Assembly (NCBI RefSeq): GCF_012641395.1
Contig: NZ_JABAIH010000011.1
Coordinates: 1 to 64,000, forward strand
DNA length: 64,000 bases
Reading direction: 5' to 3'
Source: Rhizobium sp. P32RR-XVIII
GTDB lineage: Bacteria > Pseudomonadota > Alphaproteobacteria > Rhizobiales > Rhizobiaceae
Shown: piece after piece, positions 9,678 through 18,178 of the stretch
Layout: each line of letters opens with the position of its first letter
Numbering within the stretch: position 1 is the first letter of the stretch
Made by a program: the position numbers and the translations under genes
The notes under the pieces: generated by a model
Database searches by the model: none
The model's input: only the letters and a program-made list of their open reading frames with translations
What the model was told of the DNA's origin: nothing

Positions 9678-11945
9678 CTAAAGGGGAATATTGTTACTCG
9701 CGGCGAAGCCGACAAGCACCTCGCGTACCGGCGTCGTAGACACGACATCGTCCAACGCCTGGTTCACGACTTTGGAAAGGGCTTCAACTTCGAGCGCAAG
9801 CAGCATCGCTTTCACCGGCCCGATTGAGGCCGGCGACATTGAGACCGAACGGAACCCGATACCGAGCAGCGCCATCGCCGAAATCGGCTTGCCTGCCAGC
9901 TCACCGCAAAGCGTGACAGGAGTGTTATTGCGCTCGCCGGCCCGCACGATCTCGCGAAGAATACGGAGGAACGGCTTGCCAAGCGGATCGAAGCGGTCCG
10001 AGACCCGTGCATTTCCGCGATCGACCGCCATCGAGAACTGGAAGAGGTCGTTGGACCCCACAGAGACGAAATCGACTGCCGCCATCAGTTCGTCAAGCTG
10101 CCAGAGCAGCGCCGGCACCTCCACCATCGCGCCGAATTGCAGCTTGCGAGGCAAACCGTGGCCGAAGCGGGAAAGATGCTGCACTTCTTTCTGCAGCAAT
10201 TCGCGCACCGCGGCGATTTCGGAGACCTCGGTCACCATCGGCACCATGAGCTTCAGCTCGATGCCCGCCGCAGCCCTCAGCATGGCACGAAGCTGCGTCC
10301 GCAGCAGTCCCGGCCGATCGAGTGCAAGGCGGATCGCACGCCAGCCCAGCGCCGGATTCTCTTCCTCATGGCCGCGGAAATAGGGCACTACTTTGTCGCC
10401 ACCAATATCGAGCGTGCGGAAGGTGACGACGCGGCCGGCCGCCTGCTTCACGACGTTGCGGTAGAAAAGCTCCTGCTCCTCCGCCTTCGGCATGGTCGAC
10501 GCGATCATGAACTGCAGTTCTGTGCGGAAAAGCCCGATTCCTTCAGCCCCCGATTCCGCGAGCTGCGGCAGATCGACCAGAAGGCCGGCATTCATCAGCA
10601 GAGAGATGCGCTGTCCGTCCTTGGTGAGCGGTTCGACGGAGCGCAGCGCCCGGAACTGTTCCTGCCGGCGGGCCCGGAAGCGCACCTTCTCCTCGTAGGA
10701 CCGCTGATGCTCCGGCAGGGGCCGCAAGTGCACATGGCCCTCATCGCCATCGATGATGATAGCGTCGCCGTTTTCGGCAAGCGCTACAACGCCGGCCGCC
10801 TGCCCGATCACCGGAATGCCCATGGCGCGCGCGACGATCACCACATGGCTGGTGACCGCGCCTTCTTCCAGCACAAGGCCACGCACATTGGCGCGCGGAT
10901 AATCGAGAAGCTCGGCCGCGCCCATGGCGCGCGCCAGAATGATCGCATCGTTCGGGAATCCATCGCCCGCTGTCCGGCCCGAATATCCGGTGAGCTGCCG
11001 CAGCAGCCGGTTCGCCAGATCCTCGAAATCATGCATGCGTTCGCGCAGATACGGATCTGTCAAGCGCATCATACGCGCCTTGGTATCGCTCTGCACCTTT
11101 TCGACCGCGGCCTCTGCCGTGAGCCCGTTTCGGATCGCTTCTTCGAGCTTCCTCACCCAGCCCTGGTCGTGAGCGAACATGCGATAGGTTTCGAGAACTT
11201 CGCGATGCTCACCCTCCATCGAGACGTCTCGCTGCGACAGCAGATCGTCAATCGAAATTCTGAGCGAGCCCAACGCCTCCGAAAGTCGGCGTATCTCCTT
11301 CTCCGAGTCCTCGTTCAGCAGGTTGGTGACGACGACGCGCGGCTCGTGCAGTACGACATAACCAAGCCCGATGCCCTCATTGTAGGTATCGCCGTCGATC
11401 GTCACCGAACGCGTCAGATCGAGTTCGAGACCCGGCTTGGTGATCTTCTTCAGCTCGCCGGTGGCGATCATTTCGGCGAGCACCATCGCCGTGGTTTCGA
11501 GTGCTTCCAGCTCTTCTTCGCGGTAGGTGCGGCTCGCCTTGTTCTGCACGACGAGAACGCCAAGCGAGCGCCCGGTGCGCAGGATCGGCACGCCAAGGAA
11601 CGAATGGTAGATTTCTTCGCCGGTCTCCGGAAGATAGCGGAAGGCTGGATGCGATTGCGCGTCGGAAAGGTTCAGCGGTTGCGCCGAAGCCGCGATCGTG
11701 CCGACAAGCCCCTGCCCCATCTTCAGCTGGGACAGGTGGACAGCCTCTTTCTTCAGGCCTTCTGTTGCATAGAGCTCGAGAACGCCGTCAGCGCGCAGCA
11801 CATAGACGGAGCAGACCTCCGCCACCATGTTGCTGGCGATCTGGCGAACGATCCGATCGAGACGCTCTTGTGGCTCCAGCGGCTCCGCCATCAACTCGCG
11901 CAGCCGCTTGAGCAACACGCGCGGACCGCCGGAAAGGTCTCTCAT
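9678..11945 (-). CDS. ptsP: PEP-protein phosphotransferase PtsP (enzyme I Ntr)
   Basis: First enzyme of the nitrogen phosphotransferase system; it moves phosphate from phosphoenolpyruvate to NPr and then EIIA-Ntr, a regulatory relay rather than a sugar transporter in rhizobia. The 755-residue protein begins with a GAF domain (about 15-160), which senses glutamine in related enzymes, then the swivelling phosphohistidine domain with GAVTSHVVIVARAMGIPV holding the active histidine, and the C-terminal PEP-binding barrel with the catalytic cysteine in TLCGELAGKP. It lies in the same direction as lysC upstream and prfA downstream. Confidence 0.95.
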   Translation of the reverse strand: MRDLSGGPRVLLKRLRELMAEPLEPQERLDRIVRQIASNMVAEVCSVYVLRADGVLELYATEGLKKEAVHLSQLKMGQGLVGTIAASAQPLNLSDAQSHPAFRYLPETGEEIYHSFLGVPILRTGRSLGVLVVQNKASRTYREEELEALETTAMVLAEMIATGELKKITKPGLELDLTRSVTIDGDTYNEGIGLGYVVLHEPRVVVTNLLNEDSEKEIRRLSEALGSLRISIDDLLSQRDVSMEGEHREVLETYRMFAHDQGWVRKLEEAIRNGLTAEAAVEKVQSDTKARMMRLTDPYLRERMHDFEDLANRLLRQLTGYSGRTAGDGFPNDAIILARAMGAAELLDYPRANVRGLVLEEGAVTSHVVIVARAMGIPVIGQAAGVVALAENGDAIIIDGDEGHVHLRPLPEHQRSYEEKVRFRARRQEQFRALRSVEPLTKDGQRISLLMNAGLLVDLPQLAESGAEGIGLFRTELQFMIASTMPKAEEQELFYRNVVKQAAGRVVTFRTLDIGGDKVVPYFRGHEEENPALGWRAIRLALDRPGLLRTQLRAMLRAAAGIELKLMVPMVTEVSEIAAVRELLQKEVQHLSRFGHGLPRKLQFGAMVEVPALLWQLDELMAAVDFVSVGSNDLFQFSMAVDRGNARVSDRFDPLGKPFLRILREIVRAGERNNTPVTLCGELAGKPISAMALLGIGFRSVSMSPASIGPVKAMLLALEVEALSKVVNQALDDVVSTTPVREVLVGFAASNNIPL

Positions 11946-12033
11946 TGCGTCTCAAGCTCCAAATCAAAAGCAGGATAACCCGGCAGGCCGCCACTTTCTA
12001 CTTAACTCGAACGTGCGGCACACCTGCTGGGAA

Positions 12034-13308
12034 TCAATTCTTATCCAGACCGTAGCAGGAATGCAAAGTCCTGACAGCGAGTTCAGCATAAGGACCGTCG
12101 ATCAGGATAGAAATCTTGATTTCCGAGGTCGTGATCGCCTTGATATTGATGCCCTTTTCGGCAAGAGCCTTAAAAGCGGTGGCAGCAACGCCTGCGTGCG
12201 AACGCATGCCGATGCCGATAACCGAAACCTTGACCAGCCCCGATTCGTTCTGGACGACGTCGTAGCCGATCTTTTCCTTGTTCTCGCCAAGCACCTTGAT
12301 TGCCTTCTCGACGTCGCCCGAAGGCACGGTGAAGGTCATATCCGTCTTGGAGCCGTCCTCGGAGATGTTCTGGACGATCATGTCGACATTGATATGGCTC
12401 TCGGCCAAAGGCCCGAAGATCGCTGCCGAGACGCCCGGCCGGTCTGCGAGACGGCGAAGCGAGATCTGAGCCTCATCCTTGGCGTAGGCGATGCCGGTGA
12501 CTACTTCCTGTTCCACGATTTCATCCTCGTCACAAATCAGCGTTCCGGGCGGGTTCAAGAAATCACCCATGCCCGGAGCATCGGGATCTTCGAAAGAGGA
12601 GCGCACGAAGGTACGAACCTTGTGCACCATAGCGAGTTCCACCGAGCGAACCTGCAGAACCTTGGCGCCGAGCGACGCCATTTCGAGCATTTCCTCGAAG
12701 GCGATCTTTTTCAAACGGCGCGCCTGCGGCACGATACGCGGATCGGTCGTGTAGACGCCGTCGACATCCGTATAGATATCGCAGCGATCGGCCTTGACCG
12801 CCGCCGCAATCGCAACCGCCGACGTATCCGAGCCGCCGCGGCCGAGCGTCGCGATGCGGTTGTCCGGTCCAAGACCCTGGAACCCGGCGATGACGGCAAC
12901 CTGCCCCTCGCCCATGCGCTTGACGATATCGGCACCGTCGATTTCGAGAATGCGCGCTGCGCCATGCGCATTGTCCGTGCGGATTGGGATCTGCCAGCCC
13001 TGCCAGGAGCGCGCGTTGATGTCCATCGCCTGCAATGCAATCGCCAGCAGCCCCGACGTCACCTGCTCGCCGGAGGCGACGACGGCATCATATTCGCGCG
13101 CATCGTAGAAAGGCGAATTGGCGCCGACGACCTTCGGCGTGCCCTGCACCCAGCCGACCAGTTCGTTGGTCTTGCCGGACATCGCGGACACGACGACGGC
13201 CACCTCATGGCCGGCATCGACTTCGCGTTTGACGTGGCGAGCAACGTTCTTGATGCGGTCCAGATCAGCGACGGACGTGCCGCCGAATTTCATTACGATG
13301 CGTGCCAT
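12034..13308 (-). CDS. lysC: Aspartate kinase
   Basis: Phosphorylates aspartate, the first step towards lysine, threonine, methionine and diaminopimelate. The 424-residue single-function enzyme has the kinase opening VMKFGGTSVAD, the GRGGSDTSAVA nucleotide and substrate motif, and two C-terminal ACT domains (from about 265) that bind amino acid effectors. No lysine riboswitch is visible upstream. lysA, the last enzyme of the lysine branch, occurs 41 kb away in the same window. Confidence 0.96.
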   Translation of the reverse strand: MARIVMKFGGTSVADLDRIKNVARHVKREVDAGHEVAVVVSAMSGKTNELVGWVQGTPKVVGANSPFYDAREYDAVVASGEQVTSGLLAIALQAMDINARSWQGWQIPIRTDNAHGAARILEIDGADIVKRMGEGQVAVIAGFQGLGPDNRIATLGRGGSDTSAVAIAAAVKADRCDIYTDVDGVYTTDPRIVPQARRLKKIAFEEMLEMASLGAKVLQVRSVELAMVHKVRTFVRSSFEDPDAPGMGDFLNPPGTLICDEDEIVEQEVVTGIAYAKDEAQISLRRLADRPGVSAAIFGPLAESHINVDMIVQNISEDGSKTDMTFTVPSGDVEKAIKVLGENKEKIGYDVVQNESGLVKVSVIGIGMRSHAGVAATAFKALAEKGINIKAITTSEIKISILIDGPYAELAVRTLHSCYGLDKN

Positions 13309-13652
13309 AAGCCTCTACCACAGCAAACCGCCGGGAGAGACGAAAGCCCGACCCGGCACCACAAAGCCTTGGAAAGCGGCATGGCCAAAGAGCCCGGGAA
13401 TTGGGAGTTCTGGAACCCTTCTTAGGCCTTGCGCCCAAGGGCCCAAGTTGCGGCGTCTCTTAGCGAGTTTGAAGTGGGGTGGCAAGGTGGACGCATTGAG
13501 ATTGGAATAGCAGGTTGGAGCGAAACCTCGTGCCGCAAGAAAATCAGTCCAAAGTCGGCGGTCAGGCCGAGCCCGATTTGCGGCTGGTGCAAACTGCACC
13601 CTCTTTGGAGAAATTCGCTGATCGCGCGTCCAATTCAGTGTAAGATGCATCC
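13309..13652. other. Divergent promoter region of lysC and the cyclase gene
   Basis: 344 bases separate two divergent genes. A minus-strand open frame (13315-13698) crosses it but overlaps the cyclase start and has no family resemblance. A perfect GGTGCA-AAC-TGCACC dyad is described separately. TAAGAT at about 13641 is a possible -10 box for the cyclase gene. No riboswitch or small RNA was recognised. Confidence 0.5.
13586..13600. promoter_or_regulatory. Perfect 15-bp dyad upstream of the cyclase gene
   Basis: GGTGCA and TGCACC are perfect inverted repeats around AAC, about 52 bases before the cyclase start codon. It could be an operator or a leader hairpin; the binding protein is unknown. 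Confidence 0.35.
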
Positions 13653-15062
13653 ATGAGTGAAGCTCAGACTTTATTCTCAGCTCTGCGCCAGTCGGCACAG
13701 CCGAAAGTCGTTGATGCTATCGAACGTCTGGTCCGTGAAGCGCCCGACCGCAAGCTTTGTCGTGTCAATCCACTTGCCTTCGCCGCCAGCGAGGGGCTCA
13801 ACGAAGAACAGGTGATCAACGCCTTTCTGCACGCGTCTCAGCTGGGCGTGTTCGACCTGTCATGGAACGTACTCTGCCCAGGCTGCGGCGGCGTGCTGGA
13901 TGCCAATACCTCCCTGAGGACCGTGCAGAGCGACGAGTATAGCTGCGCGCTTTGCGCGGCCGGTTATGAGCCGACACTGGACGAGATGGTCGAGGTGACC
14001 TTCACCATCAGTCCCCGCGTGCGCCACATTGAAGCCCACAATCCTCATGAATTGCCGCCGTTGGAGTATTACCGGCAAATCTACTGGAGTTCAGGGGTCG
14101 ATCTGCCCGAGGACGGGTTTGAGGAAAAGATCGACGAATTCATCGTTGAATGCTTGGAACTGCCGCCCGGCGAGAAGGCGGTCATCTCCTTGCAGTTGCC
14201 GGCAGAGTTCGTCATCGTCTTCGAGCCGGTCACCCACTCGGCGCAATTTCTCGATGTCAAAGGCGAGCCGACGAAAGAGCGGCAGAGTCTTTCGCTCGTA
14301 TTCGACCGAGCCCACCGGCACAGCGAGCCTCTCAAGCTGCGGCCCGGCCCGATGCGCATTTCGTTGGAAAACCACACCGATGTTCGCACGTTGCCATCGG
14401 TCGCCGTTGCAAACGACGCGCTGCACGAATTGCTTGGCCGCCGCCGTCCCTTCCTGACTGCCAAGCGCTTGCTCTCGAACCAGACATTCCGCGATATCTT
14501 TCGCACGGACACCATAGAAGTGGACCAGCGTCTGAAGATCACCAGCCTGACCTTCCTCTTCACCGACCTGCGCGGCTCCACCGAGCTTTATGAAAGGGTT
14601 GGTGACCTGGCGGCATTCGATCTGGTGAAAACGCATTTCGGTATCCTCAACGAAATCGTGGGAGCGGAGGCGGGCGCCGTCGTCAAGACGATCGGCGACG
14701 CGGTGATGGCCACGTTCCCGACTCCGGATCGCGCTGTCGTCGCAGCCATGCGGATGCGCGAGGCGATGCGCAAACTCAACGACGAGCGCGGCAGCGAGGA
14801 CCTGCTTTTAAAGATCGGCATCCATGAGGGCCCATGCATCGCCGTTAACCTCAACGAGCGGCAGGATTACTTCGGGCAAACGGTGAATATCGCCTCGCGC
14901 GTTCAGCACCTTGCCACCTCTCGTGAAATCTTCGCCACCGGCTCCGTGCTTGGCGACCCGAGCGCCTTCAACCTTCTGACGGATCGCGGTCTCAATCCCA
15001 TATCGCAAAAAGTCGCGCTTCGCGGCATCGCGAACGAAATCAGCATCTTTGCGATCCCGTGA
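13653..15062 (+). CDS. Class III adenylate cyclase with DUF5939 N-terminal region
   Basis: Makes cyclic AMP from ATP. The 469-residue soluble protein has an N-terminal DUF5939-type region with a four-cysteine zinc-ribbon-like element (CPGCGG and CALC, about 75-110) and a C-terminal class III catalytic domain (about 300-469). The metal-binding aspartates D305 in FTDLRGST and D349 in TIGDAVM are present, as is K345, the lysine that favours ATP over GTP, and the transition-state segment YFGQTVNIASR. There is no membrane segment, so the input is probably cytoplasmic and may be bound by the N-terminal region. Rhizobia carry many such cyclases; the signal for this one is unknown. Confidence 0.9.
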   Translation: MSEAQTLFSALRQSAQPKVVDAIERLVREAPDRKLCRVNPLAFAASEGLNEEQVINAFLHASQLGVFDLSWNVLCPGCGGVLDANTSLRTVQSDEYSCALCAAGYEPTLDEMVEVTFTISPRVRHIEAHNPHELPPLEYYRQIYWSSGVDLPEDGFEEKIDEFIVECLELPPGEKAVISLQLPAEFVIVFEPVTHSAQFLDVKGEPTKERQSLSLVFDRAHRHSEPLKLRPGPMRISLENHTDVRTLPSVAVANDALHELLGRRRPFLTAKRLLSNQTFRDIFRTDTIEVDQRLKITSLTFLFTDLRGSTELYERVGDLAAFDLVKTHFGILNEIVGAEAGAVVKTIGDAVMATFPTPDRAVVAAMRMREAMRKLNDERGSEDLLLKIGIHEGPCIAVNLNERQDYFGQTVNIASRVQHLATSREIFATGSVLGDPSAFNLLTDRGLNPISQKVALRGIANEISIFAIP

Positions 15063-15166
15063 GCCACTGCTGGTCCTCATTGATCCGCGGCGTACGCCAC
15101 TCCGTCCCAACGATATCCAAGGACCCCGACGACCCTCTGCCGAATTAGGGGACGGAGGAGTTTCCA

Positions 15167-15748
15167 TTGAACAAAAGCACGCTCGAAAACTGGCGCCATA
15201 TCTGTGTCGACATGCAACGTCTCTTTGCGGAAGACACGCCTTGGCATGTCGTGTGGATGGATCGCGTACTGCCGCAGGTCTTTGAGATCGCCTCGACCTA
15301 TCCCGAACGCACCATCTTTACGCGCTTCCTGACGCCGGAAACGAAGGACGCGGCAAAAGGCTCCTGGCGTGATTACTATGAAAAATGGTGGATGATGACC
15401 GGCGAACATCTACCTGCGGAGATAATGGAGCTTGTCCCCGCGCTGCAACGACTGGTGCCGCCGGCTTCCTTATTCGACAAGAAAATCTATTCCCCATGGC
15501 TCGACGGCAGGCTCGATATGGCTTTGCAAAGCCACGCAGTCGAAACGCTGGTGATCACCGGCGGCGAAACTGATGTCTGCGTCATGGCGACGTTGCTCGG
15601 GGCCGTCGACCTTGGGTACCGCATCATACTCATCGAGGATGCCCTCTGCAGCGGCGACGACCAAACGCATGAAGCCTCGCTGGAACTGCTGCGAAACCGC
15701 TTTTCCGTTCAACTCGAGCTGATGACCGCTGATGACTTCCTGCGGTAA
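15167..15748 (+). CDS. Cysteine hydrolase, isochorismatase-like
   Basis: A 193-residue cytoplasmic hydrolase of the isochorismatase/nicotinamidase superfamily. The triad is visible: D15 in CVDMQ, K106 in FDKKIYSP and C138 in GGETDVCV, so it should cleave an amide or carbamoyl-like bond through a cysteine thioester. The substrate cannot be read from the sequence. The start is TTG, preceded by GGAGGAG with a good spacing. It lies just upstream of an APC permease and near an amidase, which suggests use of an amide or amine nutrient. Confidence 0.85.
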   Translation: MNKSTLENWRHICVDMQRLFAEDTPWHVVWMDRVLPQVFEIASTYPERTIFTRFLTPETKDAAKGSWRDYYEKWWMMTGEHLPAEIMELVPALQRLVPPASLFDKKIYSPWLDGRLDMALQSHAVETLVITGGETDVCVMATLLGAVDLGYRIILIEDALCSGDDQTHEASLELLRNRFSVQLELMTADDFLR

Positions 15749-15775
15749 GCACACGGCTGAGTATCACCATCTCCA

Positions 15776-15795
15776 CATAACACCTTGGGGTTATG
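15776..15795. promoter_or_regulatory. 20-bp near-perfect dyad upstream of the permease gene
   Basis: CATAACACCTTGGGGTTATG is an inverted repeat with 8 of 9 arm positions paired around TT. It lies between the cysteine hydrolase stop and the permease start. The first eight bases, CATAACAC, recur exactly upstream of the LuxR regulator and amidase. Confidence 0.5.
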
Positions 15796-15930
15796 TTCGG
15801 CTGCCGCGCGCTCGTTCATCTTTTCTTCATAATAAGAAAATGCAGGCGAGACCTGCGCGGAACAGCTGGAATGACCTGCACCTGCGCAGTTTCAAAAAAC
15901 AAACAACAACTCTTCGCGGAGGCGGAACAT

Positions 15931-17262
15931 ATGACTGATGGAGTGAAACTCGACCGGGCGCTCGGACTTTGGTCCGTCGTGCTCTTCGGCTTGGCCTACA
16001 TGACGCCGATGATCGTCTTCGGCACCTTCGGCGCGCTCGCGACTGCAAGCCAGGGCACGACGGCAATGGCCTATCTTGTTGCGGCAGCAGCGATCCTGCT
16101 TACCGCCATCAGCTACGGCGTCATGGCCCGTGTCTATCCGGTGGCCGGATCGGCATATACCTATGCCCGCAAATCGATCAGCCCCAGCGTCGGCTTTCTC
16201 GTCGGCTGGGCGGTGCTGCTCGACTATTTCTTCCTGCCCATGGTCATCTGGCTGATCGGAGCCGCCTACCTGACTTCCGCTTTTCCGGCCATTCCGGCTT
16301 ACGCCTGGATCCTCGGCTTCATCGTGCTCACCACGCTTGTCAACGTCGTCGGCATCGCTTTCGCCAACCGTGTCAATTTTATTCTGATGCTGGTGCAGCT
16401 CGGCGTGCTTATCGCCTTCGTCTTCCTCGCCGCACGCTATGTGATCGCAGCAAGCGGCCCGGGCGGCTTGGTTTCCGCGACACCGTTCTTCAAGGCTGAC
16501 GTCCCGTTCTCGGCCTCCGTCGCCGGTGCGGCGATCGCCGCCTATTCCTTCCTTGGCTTCGACGCCGTTTCGACGTTAACTGAAGAAACCAAGGATGCGA
16601 GGCGCACCATGCCGAAAGCGATCCTGATTACGGCGCTTGCCGGCGGGCTGATATTCGTCGTCGCGGCTTACTTCACGCAGCTCGCTCATCCTGGCATGGA
16701 CTTCGTCTCTGTCGACGCCGCAGCAACTGAAATCGCCAAATCGATCGGCGGCGATCTCTTTGTCACGATCTTCCTTGCAACCCTTGTTGTTGCGCAATTC
16801 ACCTCGGGTCTTGCTGCGCAGGCGAGTGTCGGCCGCCTGCTTTACGCGATGGGCCGTGACAGAGTGCTGCCGTCTTCCTTTTTCGGCAACCTTCATCCCA
16901 AGTGGCATACGCCGATCTTGAACCTTGTCCTCGTTGGCATCGTCGGTCTATTGGCACTCACGATGGACGTCACGACCTCGACCTCCTTCATCAACTTCGG
17001 CGCCTTCCTCGCGTTCACCGCCGTCAACGTCTCGGTCGTTGCGCTCTACATGAAGGGTGATGCGCAGGTGAAACCGCTCGGCGCGCTGATCGGTCTGGTC
17101 ATTCCAGCTCTGGCTGCAGTCTGCGACCTCTTCCTGCTCTGGAAGCTTGACGTTCACGCCAAGATGCTCGGCCTCTTCTGGCTCCTCATAGGTATCGTCT
17201 ATCTCGCCTACCTGACGCGCTTGTTCCAGGCAGCTCCTCCCGAGATGGATTTCGCCGAATAA
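15931..17262 (+). CDS. APC-family amino acid or polyamine permease
   Basis: Proton-coupled uptake carrier of the inner membrane. The 443-residue protein has about 12 hydrophobic segments and the family's first-helix opening LGLWSVVLFGLAYMTP, the second-helix motif VYPVAGSAYTYARKSISPSVGF and the helix-6 region YSFLGFDAVSTLTEETKDARRTMPKA. Overall it is closest to putrescine importer (PuuP) type members as far as I can tell by eye. I start at the ATG at 15931 because GGAGG lies just upstream; a longer frame upstream lacks such a site. The neighbours (hydrolase, amidase, LuxR regulator) suggest its substrate is hydrolysed inside the cell. Confidence 0.88.
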   Translation: MTDGVKLDRALGLWSVVLFGLAYMTPMIVFGTFGALATASQGTTAMAYLVAAAAILLTAISYGVMARVYPVAGSAYTYARKSISPSVGFLVGWAVLLDYFFLPMVIWLIGAAYLTSAFPAIPAYAWILGFIVLTTLVNVVGIAFANRVNFILMLVQLGVLIAFVFLAARYVIAASGPGGLVSATPFFKADVPFSASVAGAAIAAYSFLGFDAVSTLTEETKDARRTMPKAILITALAGGLIFVVAAYFTQLAHPGMDFVSVDAAATEIAKSIGGDLFVTIFLATLVVAQFTSGLAAQASVGRLLYAMGRDRVLPSSFFGNLHPKWHTPILNLVLVGIVGLLALTMDVTTSTSFINFGAFLAFTAVNVSVVALYMKGDAQVKPLGALIGLVIPALAAVCDLFLLWKLDVHAKMLGLFWLLIGIVYLAYLTRLFQAAPPEMDFAE

Positions 17263-17271
17263 CATCGAAAC

Positions 17272-17297
17272 GAGGCCCGCCCGATCGGGCCGGCCTC
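17272..17297. terminator. Bidirectional terminator between permease and LuxR genes
   Basis: GAGGCC...GGCCTC with an inner CCCGATCGGG palindrome forms a stem-loop directly between the converging genes and touches the last bases of the regulator gene. There is no long T run on either side. Confidence 0.55.
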
Positions 17298-18078
17298 ACG
17301 CCAGAAAGAGCCGGAAGAGCTCGGCCTGGCTGGAAATATTGAGTTTCGCGTAAATCTGCCGGCGGTGAACCTTAACCGTGTTCAGAGACAGCTCGAGGAC
17401 CGCGGCAATGGAGAGGTTGGAATGCCCCTTGAGGACCAGCGTGACGATTTCCAGCTCGCGCTTCGTCAGAAGGGGATGCTCGATCCTCGCCGCAGGTGCT
17501 GCATTCTTGATCTCCAGCGAAAGGCCGGAAACATGAAACCAGTGCCGTTCACCGAAAGCGCAGACAACTGGAGCGGCGGATTTCAGTCGCTCCAGATCCT
17601 CCGTCGAAAAGAGCGGGGCCGATCCGATTCGCGACAGCGAAAGCACGGCGGTAAAGCCGTTCTCCAGCATCATGACGAAACCGATCTCGTCGACGATCTC
17701 GGTCGCCGCGTAATGCAGCCGGTAATATTCAGACTGCTGGAAATCGTCCGGTGCGACTTCACGCATCACGATCATCCGCTCGCGGCGGTGATTGCGGATT
17801 GCGTCGTAAAACGGATCGAGCACGAAGGCCCCGGCGAGATAGCGATCGACGATGATCGCGCGCGCGGCAATGATCTTCTCGTTGTAGAGATCGAAGGCAT
17901 GGCCATCAGGCGAATAGATGAAGCCATTCATCATCTGGAACGGCGCAAGGAGGCGGAGCGCCGAAGTCAACGCGTCTGGAAAGCTACGCGAACCGATAGC
18001 GTTCGCGGCATTGGCAAGGCTCGCATTCCAGACGTCGAAGGACGGCATCTGGGTGCTTGTTCTCGGAACGGAACTCAT
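17296..18078 (-). CDS. LuxR-family transcriptional regulator
   Basis: A 260-residue DNA-binding protein. The C-terminal 65 residues are a clear LuxR/GerE helix-turn-helix: LLTKRELEIVTLVLKGHSN, then SIAAVLELSLNTVKVHRRQI and KLNISSQAELFRLF. The N-terminal 190 residues have no receiver aspartate and do not show the conserved W/Y/D pattern of acyl-homoserine-lactone sensors, so the signal is unknown. It is divergent from the amidase gene and convergent with the permease gene, which makes these the likely targets. A CATAACAC half-site lies 27 bases upstream of its start. Confidence 0.87.
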   Translation of the reverse strand: MSSVPRTSTQMPSFDVWNASLANAANAIGSRSFPDALTSALRLLAPFQMMNGFIYSPDGHAFDLYNEKIIAARAIIVDRYLAGAFVLDPFYDAIRNHRRERMIVMREVAPDDFQQSEYYRLHYAATEIVDEIGFVMMLENGFTAVLSLSRIGSAPLFSTEDLERLKSAAPVVCAFGERHWFHVSGLSLEIKNAAPAARIEHPLLTKRELEIVTLVLKGHSNLSIAAVLELSLNTVKVHRRQIYAKLNISSQAELFRLFLA

Positions 18079-18104
18079 GAATGGCCCTGGCGATCAAAAA
18101 GCCG

Positions 18105-18118
18105 CATAACACGGTTTG
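18105..18118. promoter_or_regulatory. CATAACAC half-site between LuxR and amidase genes
   Basis: CATAACACGGTTTG has a weak dyad. Its first eight bases equal those of the 15776-15795 dyad. It lies in the divergent promoter region of the regulator and the amidase. Confidence 0.35.
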
Positions 18119-18178
18119 CGCAGCAAGCACGCTTTGGCACCGAAATGCAATGACCCGATGGAACTGGCAGAGGACACA

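Noticed and set aside
10137-11978. 613-codon open frame on the + strand opposite ptsP
   Set aside because: It mirrors the codons of a certain gene (ptsP) at high GC. The translation has no family resemblance and no ribosome binding site was seen.
11827-13425. 532-codon + strand frame opposite lysC
   Set aside because: Codon-mirror of lysC with no recognisable domain.
13309-13652. Lysine riboswitch upstream of lysC
   Set aside because: None of the conserved lysine-riboswitch core could be recognised and the region is shared with a divergent promoter.
13315-13698. 127-codon minus-strand frame between lysC and the cyclase gene
   Set aside because: It overlaps the cyclase start, would lie in the divergent promoter region and has no known homology or binding site.
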